Translations under genes and position numbers: made by a program
Origin: Chromobacterium violaceum ATCC 12472
Lineage (GTDB): Bacteria; Pseudomonadota; Gammaproteobacteria; Burkholderiales; Chromobacteriaceae
Direction of reading: 5' to 3'
Length of the DNA stretch: 64,000 nt
Assembly: GCF_000007705.1 (NCBI RefSeq)
Contig: NC_005085.1
Coordinates: 1,869,752 to 1,933,751, forward strand
Notes under the pieces: generated by a model
Seen by the model: only the letters and a program-made list of their open reading frames with translations
Told to the model about the DNA's origin: nothing
Databases searched by the model: none
Shown: positions 29,345 to 37,207 of the stretch, piece by piece
How the letters are laid out: each line of letters starts with the position of its first letter
Numbering within the stretch: the first letter of the stretch is position 1

Positions 29345-31003
29345 ATGCTGACTTATTCCGCTCAGGCCAGCTCGCTGGCCAAGCCGACCGAAAAACCCTG
29401 GATGCTGTTGCTGCTGTGCTTCATCTGGCTGTGGCCCGGCATTCTGGGGCACGATCCCTGGAAACCGGACGAACCCTTCGTGCTGGCTGTCGCGCAAGGC
29501 ATGCTGGACAGCGGTAATTGGCTGCTGCCCACGCTCAACGGCGCGCCGTATCTCGAAAATCCCCCCTTGTACTACTGGCTGGCGGCCGGCTGCATCAAGC
29601 TGTTCTCGTCCTGGCTGCTGCCCGCGCACGACGCGGCCCGGCTGGCGACGCCCTTGTTGATGTCGCTGTCGCTGCTGCTGGCCGGCATGGCGGGCCGCGA
29701 CCTGATAGGCCGCCGCCACGGCCGCAGCGTGGTGATGATACTGATAGGCTGCATCGGCCTGGTGGAGTCGGGCCACCAGCTGACGCCCAGCGTCGCCAGC
29801 TTCGCCGGCCTCACCGCCGCGTTCTACGCGCTGTCGCTGGCGCTGCGCTCGCCAGGGCTCGCCGGCGCGGTATTGGGCGCGGCCAGCGTGGCCATCTTCC
29901 TGGGCGGCAGCCTGCTGGACCTGGCGCTGATCTGGCTGGTGGCGCTGATGCTGCCCGCCTTCAGCGGCTGGCGGCGGAAGAACTACGCGATCACGCTGCT
30001 GCTGGGGCTGCTGCTGGCGCTGCCCGCCATCCTGGTATGGCCGATGCTGCTGCAGCGTCTGTATCCGGCGGTGTACGCCGAGTGGTGGGGCGGCTACGCG
30101 CTGGGGCAGACCAGCGGCTTCCATCATATCCGCCTGTTCCATGACTTCGGCTATTACAGCCTGAACGTGCTGTGGTTCGCTTTTCCGGCCTGGCCGCTCG
30201 CCTTGTGGACGCTGTACCGCCACCGGCTGCCGCAGTCGCCCAAGCTGCAGCTGCCGCTGCTGTTCGCGCTGATGAACGCGGTGCTGCTGACGTTGTCGGA
30301 CCGCACCAACATCACCGACGCGATGCCGCTGCTGCTGCCGCTGGCCGTGCTGGGCGCGGTGGAGCTGGACAATCTGCGGCGCGGCGCCGCAGCCTTCCTC
30401 AACTGGTTCGCGCTGATGACCTTCGGCCTGTTCGGCCTGCTGGTGTGGCTGGGCTGGGCGGCGATGAACTATGGCTGGCCAGAGGGCTTGGCCGGGCGCG
30501 CGCAGTACTTCAGCCCCTTCTACCAGCCGCATGTCTCCTGGCTGCAGGCTGCAGGCGGCCTGATTGCCACCCTGGTGTGGCTGTGGGCGCTGACCCGGCC
30601 CCATCTGCGCGGCCGCCAGGCGATCACCAACTGGGCGGCCGGGCTGACGCTGCTGTGGGGGCTGGGCATGACCTTGTGGCTGCCGTGGTTCGACGCCGCC
30701 AAGAGTTACCGCCCGGTGGTGAACAGCATGCTGCGCAAGCTGCCTGCCACGGCCACCTGCATCGCGACGGAAAACCGCAACAGCCTGGCCATGATCAGCT
30801 GGCGCTACTACGCCGGCATCGACCTGCTGTCCTTCCCATCCGGGGAGACGCCGCCGTGCGATTACTGGCTGGTGGTGCGCAGCAGCGAGGAGGGCGTGGC
30901 CGAGCCAGGCTGGCAGGTGCTGTGGACCGGCAACCGCCCGCGCGAGCAGAACATGACCTTCGCGCTGCTGCAGCGGCTGCCGCAGGCGAAAGCGCCCAAG
31001 TAA
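29345..31003 (+). CDS. ArnT/PMT-like membrane glycosyltransferase
   Basis: This polytopic GT-C fold glycosyltransferase has 552 residues and about twelve predicted membrane helices. The first periplasmic loop holds the catalytic acidic pair region (DPWKPDEPFVLAVA) and the PYLENPPLYYW motif typical of the PMT_2/ArnT family, which transfers a sugar from a polyprenyl-phosphate donor in the periplasm. ArnT itself adds aminoarabinose to lipid A; no arn biosynthesis genes are near, so the acceptor here may differ (lipid A, another glycolipid, or protein). A -10-like GATAAT at 29304 precedes it. A terminator follows. Confidence 0.82.
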   Translation: MLTYSAQASSLAKPTEKPWMLLLLCFIWLWPGILGHDPWKPDEPFVLAVAQGMLDSGNWLLPTLNGAPYLENPPLYYWLAAGCIKLFSSWLLPAHDAARLATPLLMSLSLLLAGMAGRDLIGRRHGRSVVMILIGCIGLVESGHQLTPSVASFAGLTAAFYALSLALRSPGLAGAVLGAASVAIFLGGSLLDLALIWLVALMLPAFSGWRRKNYAITLLLGLLLALPAILVWPMLLQRLYPAVYAEWWGGYALGQTSGFHHIRLFHDFGYYSLNVLWFAFPAWPLALWTLYRHRLPQSPKLQLPLLFALMNAVLLTLSDRTNITDAMPLLLPLAVLGAVELDNLRRGAAAFLNWFALMTFGLFGLLVWLGWAAMNYGWPEGLAGRAQYFSPFYQPHVSWLQAAGGLIATLVWLWALTRPHLRGRQAITNWAAGLTLLWGLGMTLWLPWFDAAKSYRPVVNSMLRKLPATATCIATENRNSLAMISWRYYAGIDLLSFPSGETPPCDYWLVVRSSEEGVAEPGWQVLWTGNRPREQNMTFALLQRLPQAKAPK

Positions 31004-31020
31004 GGGCGGCCGGCTGCGAA

Positions 31021-31056
31021 GAAGCCGTTCCGGGTCAATGCCGGGACGGCTTTTTT
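31021..31056 (+). terminator. Terminator after the ArnT-like gene
   Basis: AAGCCGT...CCGG pairs with CCGG...ACGGCTT with one bulged base and a short loop, followed by six T. It sits 18 bases after the stop. Confidence 0.85.
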
Positions 31057-31220
31057 CATGGCGGACAGCCGCCGGAGGACACATCCCCGGCATGCCGCCG
31101 CATGCCTCCCACCAGCGCGCTGAACACCGCCTTGCAGGCGGGATTGTGCCGTAGGTCCTCGTGCATGGTGATCCAGGTGTCCAGGCGCAGCGCGTAATGC
31201 TCCGGAATGACGGACGTGCG
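31056..31220 (-). pseudogene. 3' remnant of a LysR-type regulator at the distal end of the CRISPR array
   Basis: The minus strand reads PEHYALRLDTWITMHEDL then RHNPACKAVFSALVGGMRRHA before a stop at 31056. This is the final strand and helix of a LysR effector-binding domain. The frame is interrupted at 31227, where the first CRISPR repeat begins, and the missing N-terminal part is not found on the other side of the cas genes. The locus therefore appears to have replaced or deleted most of this gene. Family assignment rests on the C-terminal pattern only. Confidence 0.65.
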
Positions 31221-31226
31221 TACTAC

Positions 31227-32819
31227 TTTCTAAGCTGCCTATCCGGCAGTGAACATGCCGAAGTTCACAGCCCCTTGGCATTGGATTTTCTAAGCTGCCT
31301 ATCCGGCAGTGAACCGATTTACAGTAGACCGGTGGACCTGGAGGTGTTTCTAAGCTGCCTATCCGGCAGTGAACCTCACGCTCCTTGGGCGTCACCCATA
31401 ATTTCATTTTCTAAGCTGCCTATCCGGCAGTGAACGGCCAGAAATGGCCTGTTTCCATTTTGGAGATTTTCTAAGCTGCCTATCCGGCAGTGAACGCGCA
31501 GCAAACAACGGGACCAATTACGGCGGTTTTCTAAGCTGCCTATCCGGCAGTGAACGCTGCAGCGCTTGCTGCCGCGCGGCCGAGTGTTTTCTAAGCTGCC
31601 TATCCGGCAGTGAACCTGACGCTTGGATGGCTTACCTGCGACCTGTATTTCTAAGCTGCCTATCCGGCAGTGAACGTCATCGACCGTGCATTGCCTGTGA
31701 TGGTTCCGTTTCTAAGCTGCCTATCCGGCAGTGAACTGGGGCTTTCGAGTGGGTTTTGCTCTCCAGGTTTTCTAAGCTGCCTATCCGGCAGTGAACAGAT
31801 TGATTGTTTTGCTGCCGGTATTGGCATTTTTCTAAGCTGCCTATCCGGCAGTGAACTCTGGGTTCATGAAATGGCCAGGTTTCAGGTATTTCTAAGCTGC
31901 CTATCCGGCAGTGAACGTTTTCGAGCGAGAGCGAGCGCGGGCTGACCTTTTCTAAGCTGCCTATCCGGCAGTGAACTCGGTGTGACGTCTATATGGGTGT
32001 CTGGGTGTTTTCTAAGCTGCCTATCCGGCAGTGAACCCGTAGTAGTTGGGTTTGCCCAGCGCGCTGGATTTCTAAGCTGCCTATCCGGCAGTGAACTGCT
32101 GTGATCGACACCGAACTCACCTGGGCGATTTCTAAGCTGCCTATCCGGCAGTGAACATTCAACAGCCGCAGCAGGGTTGAATTGCGCATTTCTAAGCTGC
32201 CTATCCGGCAGTGAACGAGTCAGCATTACGCTCAATGGCGGTTCGGGCTTTCTAAGCTGCCTATCCGGCAGTGAACTTGAACATCACGTATGCGTGGCGT
32301 CTTGGACATTTCTAAGCTGCCTATCCGGCAGTGAACGCGAAGGGGCGCGTCACGGCAGGGCGGCAGATTTTCTAAGCTGCCTATCCGGCAGTGAACTGAA
32401 ACCGATGCCGCCTTGAGGATGCGGTGCTTTTCTAAGCTGCCTATCCGGCAGTGAACGGGTTTGCCAGCTACGGCGATCCGGACGGATGTTTCTAAGCTGC
32501 CTATCCGGCAGTGAACCGATGCCGGACACCGTCGTGACGCCCCCGGTCTTTCTAAGCTGCCTATCCGGCAGTGAACCCGTCGCGTTGGCGATGCTCTGCA
32601 CCGATGACTTTTCTAAGCTGCCTATCCGGCAGTGAACCCGGCCAGCGCGAACACCGCGCCCCAGCAGTATTTCTAAGCTGCCTATCCGGCAGTGAACCTC
32701 CTACCTGATCCAGGCGACCTACCAAGATCATTTCTAAGCTGCCTATCCGGCAGTGAACTTTTGTCCTTTCTATTCGTTGATGTGCCGTGAGTTTCTAAGC
32801 TGCCTATCCGGCAGTGAAC
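31227..32819 (-). CRISPR. Type I-F CRISPR array, 27 repeats and 26 spacers
   Basis: There are twenty-seven 28-bp repeats. On the minus (crRNA) strand each contains CACTGCCGGATAGGCAG, the Cas6f hairpin (stem CTGCC/GGCAG), followed by CTTAGAAA, the 5' handle. All copies look identical by eye, including the terminal one at 31227-31254. Repeat starts are 60 or 61 bp apart, so spacers are 32 or 33 bp; the 33-bp ones precede the repeats at 31408, 31709, 32610, 32731 and 32792. No spacer is duplicated. Transcription runs leftward from the leader next to csy4, so the newest spacers are at the 32.8-kb end. Confidence 0.99.
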
Positions 32820-32942
32820 TAGAGATCTTATTGCCCATCAGCCTTGTTCGGCAAGGCTGTCAGCCATTTCTGCCGGCAAAACCCTTTTTGCCGGCATGAT
32901 GTTAAGTCTCTGATTTTAAAAGGTGGAGGTTGGCGGGAGAGA
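32820..32942 (-). promoter_or_regulatory. CRISPR leader with an IHF-site match and two hairpins
   Basis: This AT-richer 120-bp stretch lies between the csy4 terminator and the first repeat. On the minus strand AATCAGAGACTTA (32903-32915) fits the IHF consensus WATCARNNNNTTR; IHF bending of the leader is known to direct spacer insertion in I-F systems. Two perfect inverted repeats lie nearer the array: GCCGGCAAAA with its complement (32872-32895, 4-base loop) and CAGCCTTG with its complement (32839-32859, 5-base loop). They may be Cas1-Cas2/3 or transcription signals. No clear -35/-10 pair was found. Confidence 0.7.
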
Positions 32943-32972
32943 AAAGGGTCGCGGGCCTGGCCGCGACCCTTT
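32943..32972 (-). terminator. Terminator of the csy operon
   Basis: A 12-bp stem (AAAGGGTCGCGG with CCGCGACCCTTT) begins five bases after the csy4 stop and is followed on the minus strand by TTTTCTCT. It separates cas mRNA from the array transcript. Confidence 0.88.
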
Positions 32973-32976
32973 CGGG

Positions 32977-33564
32977 CTACCAAGCCGGCAGGGCGGCGGC
33001 GGCGCTGAGGCCGTAGGCATTGAAGCTGCCCGCGGCGATGCTTGGCGCGGCCTGTTGCTCGACGAACAGCCGGAAGCATTGGCCGGTGCTGGCGCTGTCT
33101 ACGGTGAGGTAGGGCAGGTTCAGCCGCTGCGCCGTTTCGTCCGGTATCCGCCGGCGCGCTTCTTCCGCGCTGATGCCCTGGCGGCGCATCAGCCTGTCGC
33201 GCGCGCGCGCGGGGCTGCTCTTGGCCTGGCGGCGGCGCACGCTGACCGCGCTTGCGCCGGCGGGGACGGGGCGGATGTCGCCGACGATGGCGTGGTCGGC
33301 GAAGCCGCTGAGCCAACGGCGCGCCATCAGGCCATCCAGCGCCGCCGCGCTGCCATGCAGCCGCAGCGTCAGGCCCAGCGTGGGCGGCAGCGGCTTGCCG
33401 TCGTGGCTGCTCGGCGCCGGATCGTAGCCGGGAAAGCTGACGCCGATATCCTGCCTTTGCTGGGCAGCCAGCGCGCGGTGCAGCTTGGCGTACAGCGCGT
33501 TCATCAGCACCGGCGGGCCGAAATCGGCGTCCGGCAGCAGGCGGATGTCGAGGTAGTGGTCCAT
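32977..33564 (-). CDS. cas6f: Cas6f (Csy4) CRISPR RNA endoribonuclease
   Basis: This enzyme cleaves the precursor crRNA just 3' of the repeat hairpin and stays bound to it. It has 195 residues. The probable catalytic His is in the segment YAKLHRALAA (about residue 29), the position of P. aeruginosa Csy4 His29. The arginine-rich helix that docks in the hairpin major groove is VRRRQAKSSPARARDRLMRR. The C-terminal SFNAYGLS matches the family end. Its ATG shares a base with the csy3 stop (TGATG), so it is translationally coupled and last in the operon. Confidence 0.95.
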   Translation of the reverse strand: MDHYLDIRLLPDADFGPPVLMNALYAKLHRALAAQQRQDIGVSFPGYDPAPSSHDGKPLPPTLGLTLRLHGSAAALDGLMARRWLSGFADHAIVGDIRPVPAGASAVSVRRRQAKSSPARARDRLMRRQGISAEEARRRIPDETAQRLNLPYLTVDSASTGQCFRLFVEQQAAPSIAAGSFNAYGLSAAAALPAW

Positions 33565-34598
33565 CAGCCGGCCTCGCCGAAGACGCCGCCGCGTATCAGC
33601 GTGGCAATGACGAAGTGCTGTTGCTCCAGGGGCGGGGCTTCGTCTTTCAGCACCCAGTTGTCCAGGAGGTTATAGAAGTCTTGCTTCTGCTTGGGTTGCC
33701 GGTAGGCTTTGCCCTGGGTGGTGACCGAGCCGTAGGGTTCGATGGCGATGGGGCCGTTGTCGTCGGCTTCGGGATACCAGGTGTCTATGGTGCGGATGGC
33801 GTTGCCTATCTTCTGCGAGTGGATGGCGGCGATATCGCCGTCTTTCTGCTTCACCGCGTACAGGGTTTTGCTCTTGTCGCCGCGCTGGCGGTCCAGAATC
33901 AACTCTTGCGACGGGAACACTTCCTGGCCGGCGCCGATGCGGACGAAGGCGGTGACGCGCAGCAGCACATGCTGCTCGCCATTCAGGCCTGCTGCGATCA
34001 GCTTGGCCACCGCGTCCAGATCACTGGCGGCCTGTCCGGAGGCGGCGAAGTCGCGCAGGCGGAGAGCCTGCGCGTCGAAGGTCCAGCCAGCTTGCTCCTG
34101 GCCATCCGCCAACCGCTGAATCCGCACTTCCACCTGTTCCGCGCCGACGCGGTTGCGCCACAGGAAGCGGCCATTGGCCAGATTGTGAGCGTAGCGGCGC
34201 GCCAGTTCGCCAAAGCCGATATCCCGGGCATAAGCGCTGACGGTGACCAGCAGCTTGGCGCGGTAGGCGGCGCTGTTGCAGGCGGACGGCGCGCCGGCGC
34301 CGGCCAGCACGCGCAGGGTGAAGCTGGCTTTCAGCGTGTCGGCGTCGTGCGGCAGCGCGGCCACGTCCACTGTCTGCAGGTTGGGGCTTTCGATGGCGGC
34401 GTCCAGCTTGGCCGGGTCCTGGTCTTTGGTTTTCAGGCGGTTGGAGATGGTGCCGCGCACCGATTTTTCCTGAATGGCGATGTGCGGCCAGGTCTGGCTG
34501 GCGTCGCGGGCATCCCAGTTTCCGGCGTAGAACAAGGCGTCGGACGGATCCAGCTTGCGTTCGAAGGCGAGGACGGACGGATTTTCCAGCTTGCTCAT
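33564..34598 (-). CDS. cas7f: Cas7f (Csy3) backbone subunit of the Csy complex
   Basis: This subunit polymerises along the crRNA spacer to form the backbone of the type I-F surveillance complex. It has 344 residues. It opens with [20 protein letters not shown] and holds the family blocks [11 protein letters not shown] and [19 protein letters not shown], and ends near the [13 protein letters not shown] segment. The length is normal (P. aeruginosa 342). The ATG overlaps the csy2 stop by four bases (ATGA). Confidence 0.96.
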   Translation of the reverse strand: MSKLENPSVLAFERKLDPSDALFYAGNWDARDASQTWPHIAIQEKSVRGTISNRLKTKDQDPAKLDAAIESPNLQTVDVAALPHDADTLKASFTLRVLAGAGAPSACNSAAYRAKLLVTVSAYARDIGFGELARRYAHNLANGRFLWRNRVGAEQVEVRIQRLADGQEQAGWTFDAQALRLRDFAASGQAASDLDAVAKLIAAGLNGEQHVLLRVTAFVRIGAGQEVFPSQELILDRQRGDKSKTLYAVKQKDGDIAAIHSQKIGNAIRTIDTWYPEADDNGPIAIEPYGSVTTQGKAYRQPKQKQDFYNLLDNWVLKDEAPPLEQQHFVIATLIRGGVFGEAG

Positions 34599-35593
34599 GC
34601 TTCAACTCCCAAATCGTTTTGAGTGGAGGGGGAGGGGGGTTGGTAATCGTTGCGGCAGCGGTAGACGCCAAGTTCGGCATCGTAGGCGGGGTACCACAGC
34701 AGATCGGCGGCATCCTGCAGGCGGTGCGGGCTGATCCATTCGCCCAGCGAGTACAGGCTTTCCACAAAGCGGAACGGCGCGGCGGCGTCTCGCGCGTTGG
34801 CCACGCTGCCGGCAGGGTAAAGTTCGGAGAGCGCGCCATAGCCCACAGGGATGGGCACGATCCAGCCTTCGCCCTGCTGGCGCGAGTGCCGCCAGATGGT
34901 TTGGCCGCCATCGCCGGCTTCCGGCCAGTGGTTGAGGCGGGATTTGTCCAGCCAGGCGTCCAGCAGCGTGGCGCCGGGCGCTGTCTCGCGCAGCCTGGCA
35001 TGGTGGCCGCTCAGCAGGTCGTCGCGGGCCACCAGCGCAAAGCCGGGCAGCCAGCGGCGGCGCAGGGCGCGGAATCGCGCGGCGCGTTCGTCCTCGCCTT
35101 CCGGCAGGGTGATCAATTGCGGCTTGGGCGCGTAATGGCCGGCGGGGGGCGGAATCAGCGTGCCGCCCGCCACGCGCATGGTTTCCAGCGCGCGGCTGAT
35201 TGCGGCGGCTCGCTCCGCCAGCGCGTCGTCGTTTTGCGCCAGCGCGTTGCCGCTTACGCCGAAGACCAGGGTGAGGTCGAGGTGGATGCGTCCTTCCTCG
35301 ACGATGGCGGCCGTGCCGCCATCCTTGTCCACCGGATTGCGGCTGAGATTGAAGCGCTGGATGTAGTCGCCGTTGGTGTGGGCCTGGTAGCCGTGGCAGA
35401 TGACGCCGACGCCGTGGAATGCCAGCTCGCTGTCCGCGCCCAGCTTGCGCTCCAGCGCCGTCATCAGGCCGGTGAAGGCCGACAACGCGGGAAAGCCCCA
35501 GGTGTGCGGGCTGGAGAGGGCGTTGGCGTTCTGCACGCGCAGCCGGGGCAGAATCAGCAGGCCTTGGGCGAGAGAGCGGGGATTAATCGGCAT
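34595..35593 (-). CDS. cas5f: Cas5f (Csy2) subunit
   Basis: This subunit caps the 5' handle of the crRNA together with Csy1. It has 332 residues, the normal family length. It begins with [20 protein letters not shown], followed by the family motif [20 protein letters not shown], and has the [13 protein letters not shown] segment in the middle. Its 5' end overlaps csy1 by 11 bases and its 3' end overlaps csy3 by four, so the three are tightly coupled. Confidence 0.95.
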   Translation of the reverse strand: MPINPRSLAQGLLILPRLRVQNANALSSPHTWGFPALSAFTGLMTALERKLGADSELAFHGVGVICHGYQAHTNGDYIQRFNLSRNPVDKDGGTAAIVEEGRIHLDLTLVFGVSGNALAQNDDALAERAAAISRALETMRVAGGTLIPPPAGHYAPKPQLITLPEGEDERAARFRALRRRWLPGFALVARDDLLSGHHARLRETAPGATLLDAWLDKSRLNHWPEAGDGGQTIWRHSRQQGEGWIVPIPVGYGALSELYPAGSVANARDAAAPFRFVESLYSLGEWISPHRLQDAADLLWYPAYDAELGVYRCRNDYQPPSPSTQNDLGVEA

Positions 35594-36992
35594 TTTGGCC
35601 TCCCGGATTATGTCCAGCGGGCAGCAAGCGGGTGTTTTGCTCGCGCAGCTTATTGTCCTGCTGGCGCTGCCAGTCGATGTCGTGCGCCAGCTCGCGCCGC
35701 CAGTGGTGGAATTCCGCCTCCGCCAACTGCAGCCTGTCGCCGCCGAGCTGGCCGTTCAGCCAGCGCGCGAAGCTTTCCGTCAGTTGCCGCGGCCAGTCCT
35801 GAAACTGGAAATGCCGGTTGAAGTCTTCATCGCTGTCGGCGCGGCGCGGGTCCAGCCAGCACTGCTCCTCCAGCGGCAGCCGGCATTCGCTGTCGGCTGT
35901 CCAGCCGCGCGGCAGCTGGTTGGCGTAGGCCGCGCCGAATTGCAGCAGTTCCTCGAAAATCTGTTCCAGATAAGCGTCGCGGCGATTGCGGACATGCCTG
36001 TTGCCGGGCTTGGCTTGGTCCGGCGGCGTGGCTTCCGGGTTGAGCTTGGCCAGCCATTGCTTCAGCTCGCGAATGGTTTCCCTCACCGTCTTACGGCGGC
36101 CGAAGCGGGAAAAAACGCTGTCGAGGCGATAGAGCGGGCGCAGGTCGCTGTTGTCCCACAGCGGCGGCAGCGAGGCCAGCAAGTAGCTGCTGCCCTTGCG
36201 TTCGCTGTTGAGCTGGGAAATGTTCTGCGGCTTGGTGCCGCCTTTCTTCTCCTCCGCCAGCAGCGGGTAGTCGCTGTAGCCGCGCGGGTGGTCGACGCGG
36301 TCGCGCCGCGCCTGCCGCGCCGCCTTGGCTTCCTCGCCGAAACGGTCCCGCTGGATGCGCTGGTACAGCCAGTGCGACAGCGAGCTGGAGTAGAGCGGGG
36401 CGAGCAGATGGTAGTGGCTGTCGTCGTGCGGGTTGGCTGGAAGGCCGGACTCGGGGGGAACCGGCCAGTAGATCTGCTTGGCGCGGGTGTGGCTGGCCGG
36501 GCCGCCGCTGGGTTCGGCGATGGCGCAGAAGGCGTCGCGCCAGGCGGCGGCTTGCTCCGCGTCGTCGCTCAGCGCCGCCAGCAGGTCCGGATCGCCGGCG
36601 CGCAGCAGCGCCAGCAGGGTGTGTCCTTCGTGTTCCAGCTTCAGGAATTTGTAGACGTCCAGCGCGGCGGCATTGCCCACCACATCGCTGGCGGCGGAAG
36701 CCAGGTGGTGGCTGCCCGCCTCTGGCCGGGGCGGCAGCGATTCCGGCGTCACGAACAGGCTGCTGCCGCGCGCATCCGGATGGCTGGCCTTGACCGGGTG
36801 GGTGACCAGCTGCAGCTGGCCGGCGCGGCGGGCGGCATCGGCCAGCCAGGCTTGCGGCCGGTATTGCGCGCGCAGCTCGGCGCGTTTGGGATCGTCGTCG
36901 GCCAGCTTGTCCAGCTTGTCGGAGAGGCGTTGCTGGATGAAGTCCTGAATAAGGGTTTGTAGTCCCCTTGCTCGTGGATTGTGCTCGTTCAT
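35583..36992 (-). CDS. cas8f: Cas8f (Csy1) large subunit
   Basis: This is the large subunit of the type I-F complex. With Csy2 it recognises the double-stranded CC PAM and, by rearranging, recruits Cas2/3. It has 469 residues using the ATG at 36992, preceded by GGTGGGGGA; a GTG three codons upstream (37001) is possible. The N-terminus IQDFIQQRLSDKLDKL and the C-terminal EFHHWRRELAHDIDWQRQQD are typical. It begins a separate transcription unit from cas1-cas3, because 215 bases of non-coding sequence with promoter-like elements lie upstream. Confidence 0.95.
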   Translation of the reverse strand: MNEHNPRARGLQTLIQDFIQQRLSDKLDKLADDDPKRAELRAQYRPQAWLADAARRAGQLQLVTHPVKASHPDARGSSLFVTPESLPPRPEAGSHHLASAASDVVGNAAALDVYKFLKLEHEGHTLLALLRAGDPDLLAALSDDAEQAAAWRDAFCAIAEPSGGPASHTRAKQIYWPVPPESGLPANPHDDSHYHLLAPLYSSSLSHWLYQRIQRDRFGEEAKAARQARRDRVDHPRGYSDYPLLAEEKKGGTKPQNISQLNSERKGSSYLLASLPPLWDNSDLRPLYRLDSVFSRFGRRKTVRETIRELKQWLAKLNPEATPPDQAKPGNRHVRNRRDAYLEQIFEELLQFGAAYANQLPRGWTADSECRLPLEEQCWLDPRRADSDEDFNRHFQFQDWPRQLTESFARWLNGQLGGDRLQLAEAEFHHWRRELAHDIDWQRQQDNKLREQNTRLLPAGHNPGGQNAD

Positions 36993-37023
36993 GTCCCCCA
37001 CCTGTCAAAAGTTTGCGCGGACA

Positions 37024-37064
37024 TGCCAATCAATTTGTCATCCGGAATAAATAGTTGATTGGCA
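37024..37064 (-). repeat. Inverted repeat in the csy1 5' leader
   Basis: TGCCAATCAA (37024-37033) and TTGATTGGCA (37055-37064) are perfect 10-bp complements around a 21-base loop. If the promoter below is right, this hairpin lies in the untranslated leader of csy mRNA, just downstream of the predicted start. It could also be a DNA operator. Confidence 0.5.
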
Positions 37065-37074
37065 AGCTTTTTGC

Positions 37075-37103
37075 ATGTTAAAACTCATTTGGCATTTTAT
37101 CAA
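37075..37103 (-). promoter_or_regulatory. Candidate promoter of the csy operon
   Basis: On the minus strand a -35 TTGATA (37103-37098) and a -10 TAACAT (37080-37075) are 17 bases apart. Transcription would begin near 37068, about 75 bases before csy1. On the opposite strand TTGCAT (37071-37076) and TTTTAT (37095-37100), 18 bases apart, could form a divergent promoter for the repeat-derived RNA described in the next entry. Both are four- or five-of-six matches only. Confidence 0.45.
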
Positions 37104-37202
37104 CCAGAGAAATATGAAACTGTCGGATAGGCAGCTAAGCAAAGAGAGATATGTAGTCACTGCCGGACAGGCAGCCGCGGCCAAGCATTCCTGCTTGGCC
37201 GC
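37104..37202 (+). ncRNA. Candidate cas-regulating mini-CRISPR (two degenerate repeats, 12-nt spacer)
   Basis: Two repeat-like units lie in the cas3-csy1 gap, opposite in orientation to the array. Unit 1 (37115-37142) matches the repeat at 21 of 28 positions: hairpin CTGTC-GGATA-GGCAG, handle CTAAGCAA. Unit 2 (37155-37182) matches at 19 of 28 with a perfect hairpin but no handle. Between them is a 12-nt spacer, AGAGAGATATGT. At 37106 the sequence AGAGAAATATGA, directly preceded by CC (the I-F PAM), matches that spacer except at positions 6 and 12, the bases flipped out in type I R-loops. The target abuts the candidate csy -35 box. An 11-bp hairpin (37177-37202) follows. A 40-bp tandem duplication would also explain the match. 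Confidence 0.55.
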
Positions 37203-37207
37203 TCCAT

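Noticed and set aside
31161-32601. Chains of open frames across the array that read FLSCLSGSE or SLPDRQLR repeatedly
   Set aside because: They are translations of the 28-bp CRISPR repeat; stop-free passage is caused by the repeat itself, and no start signals support them.
37078-37095. A five-codon minigene (MPNEF) on the minus strand near the csy promoter, reminiscent of toxin minigenes in CreTA loci
   Set aside because: It overlaps the predicted -10 box, lies upstream of the predicted transcript start and lacks a ribosome site.
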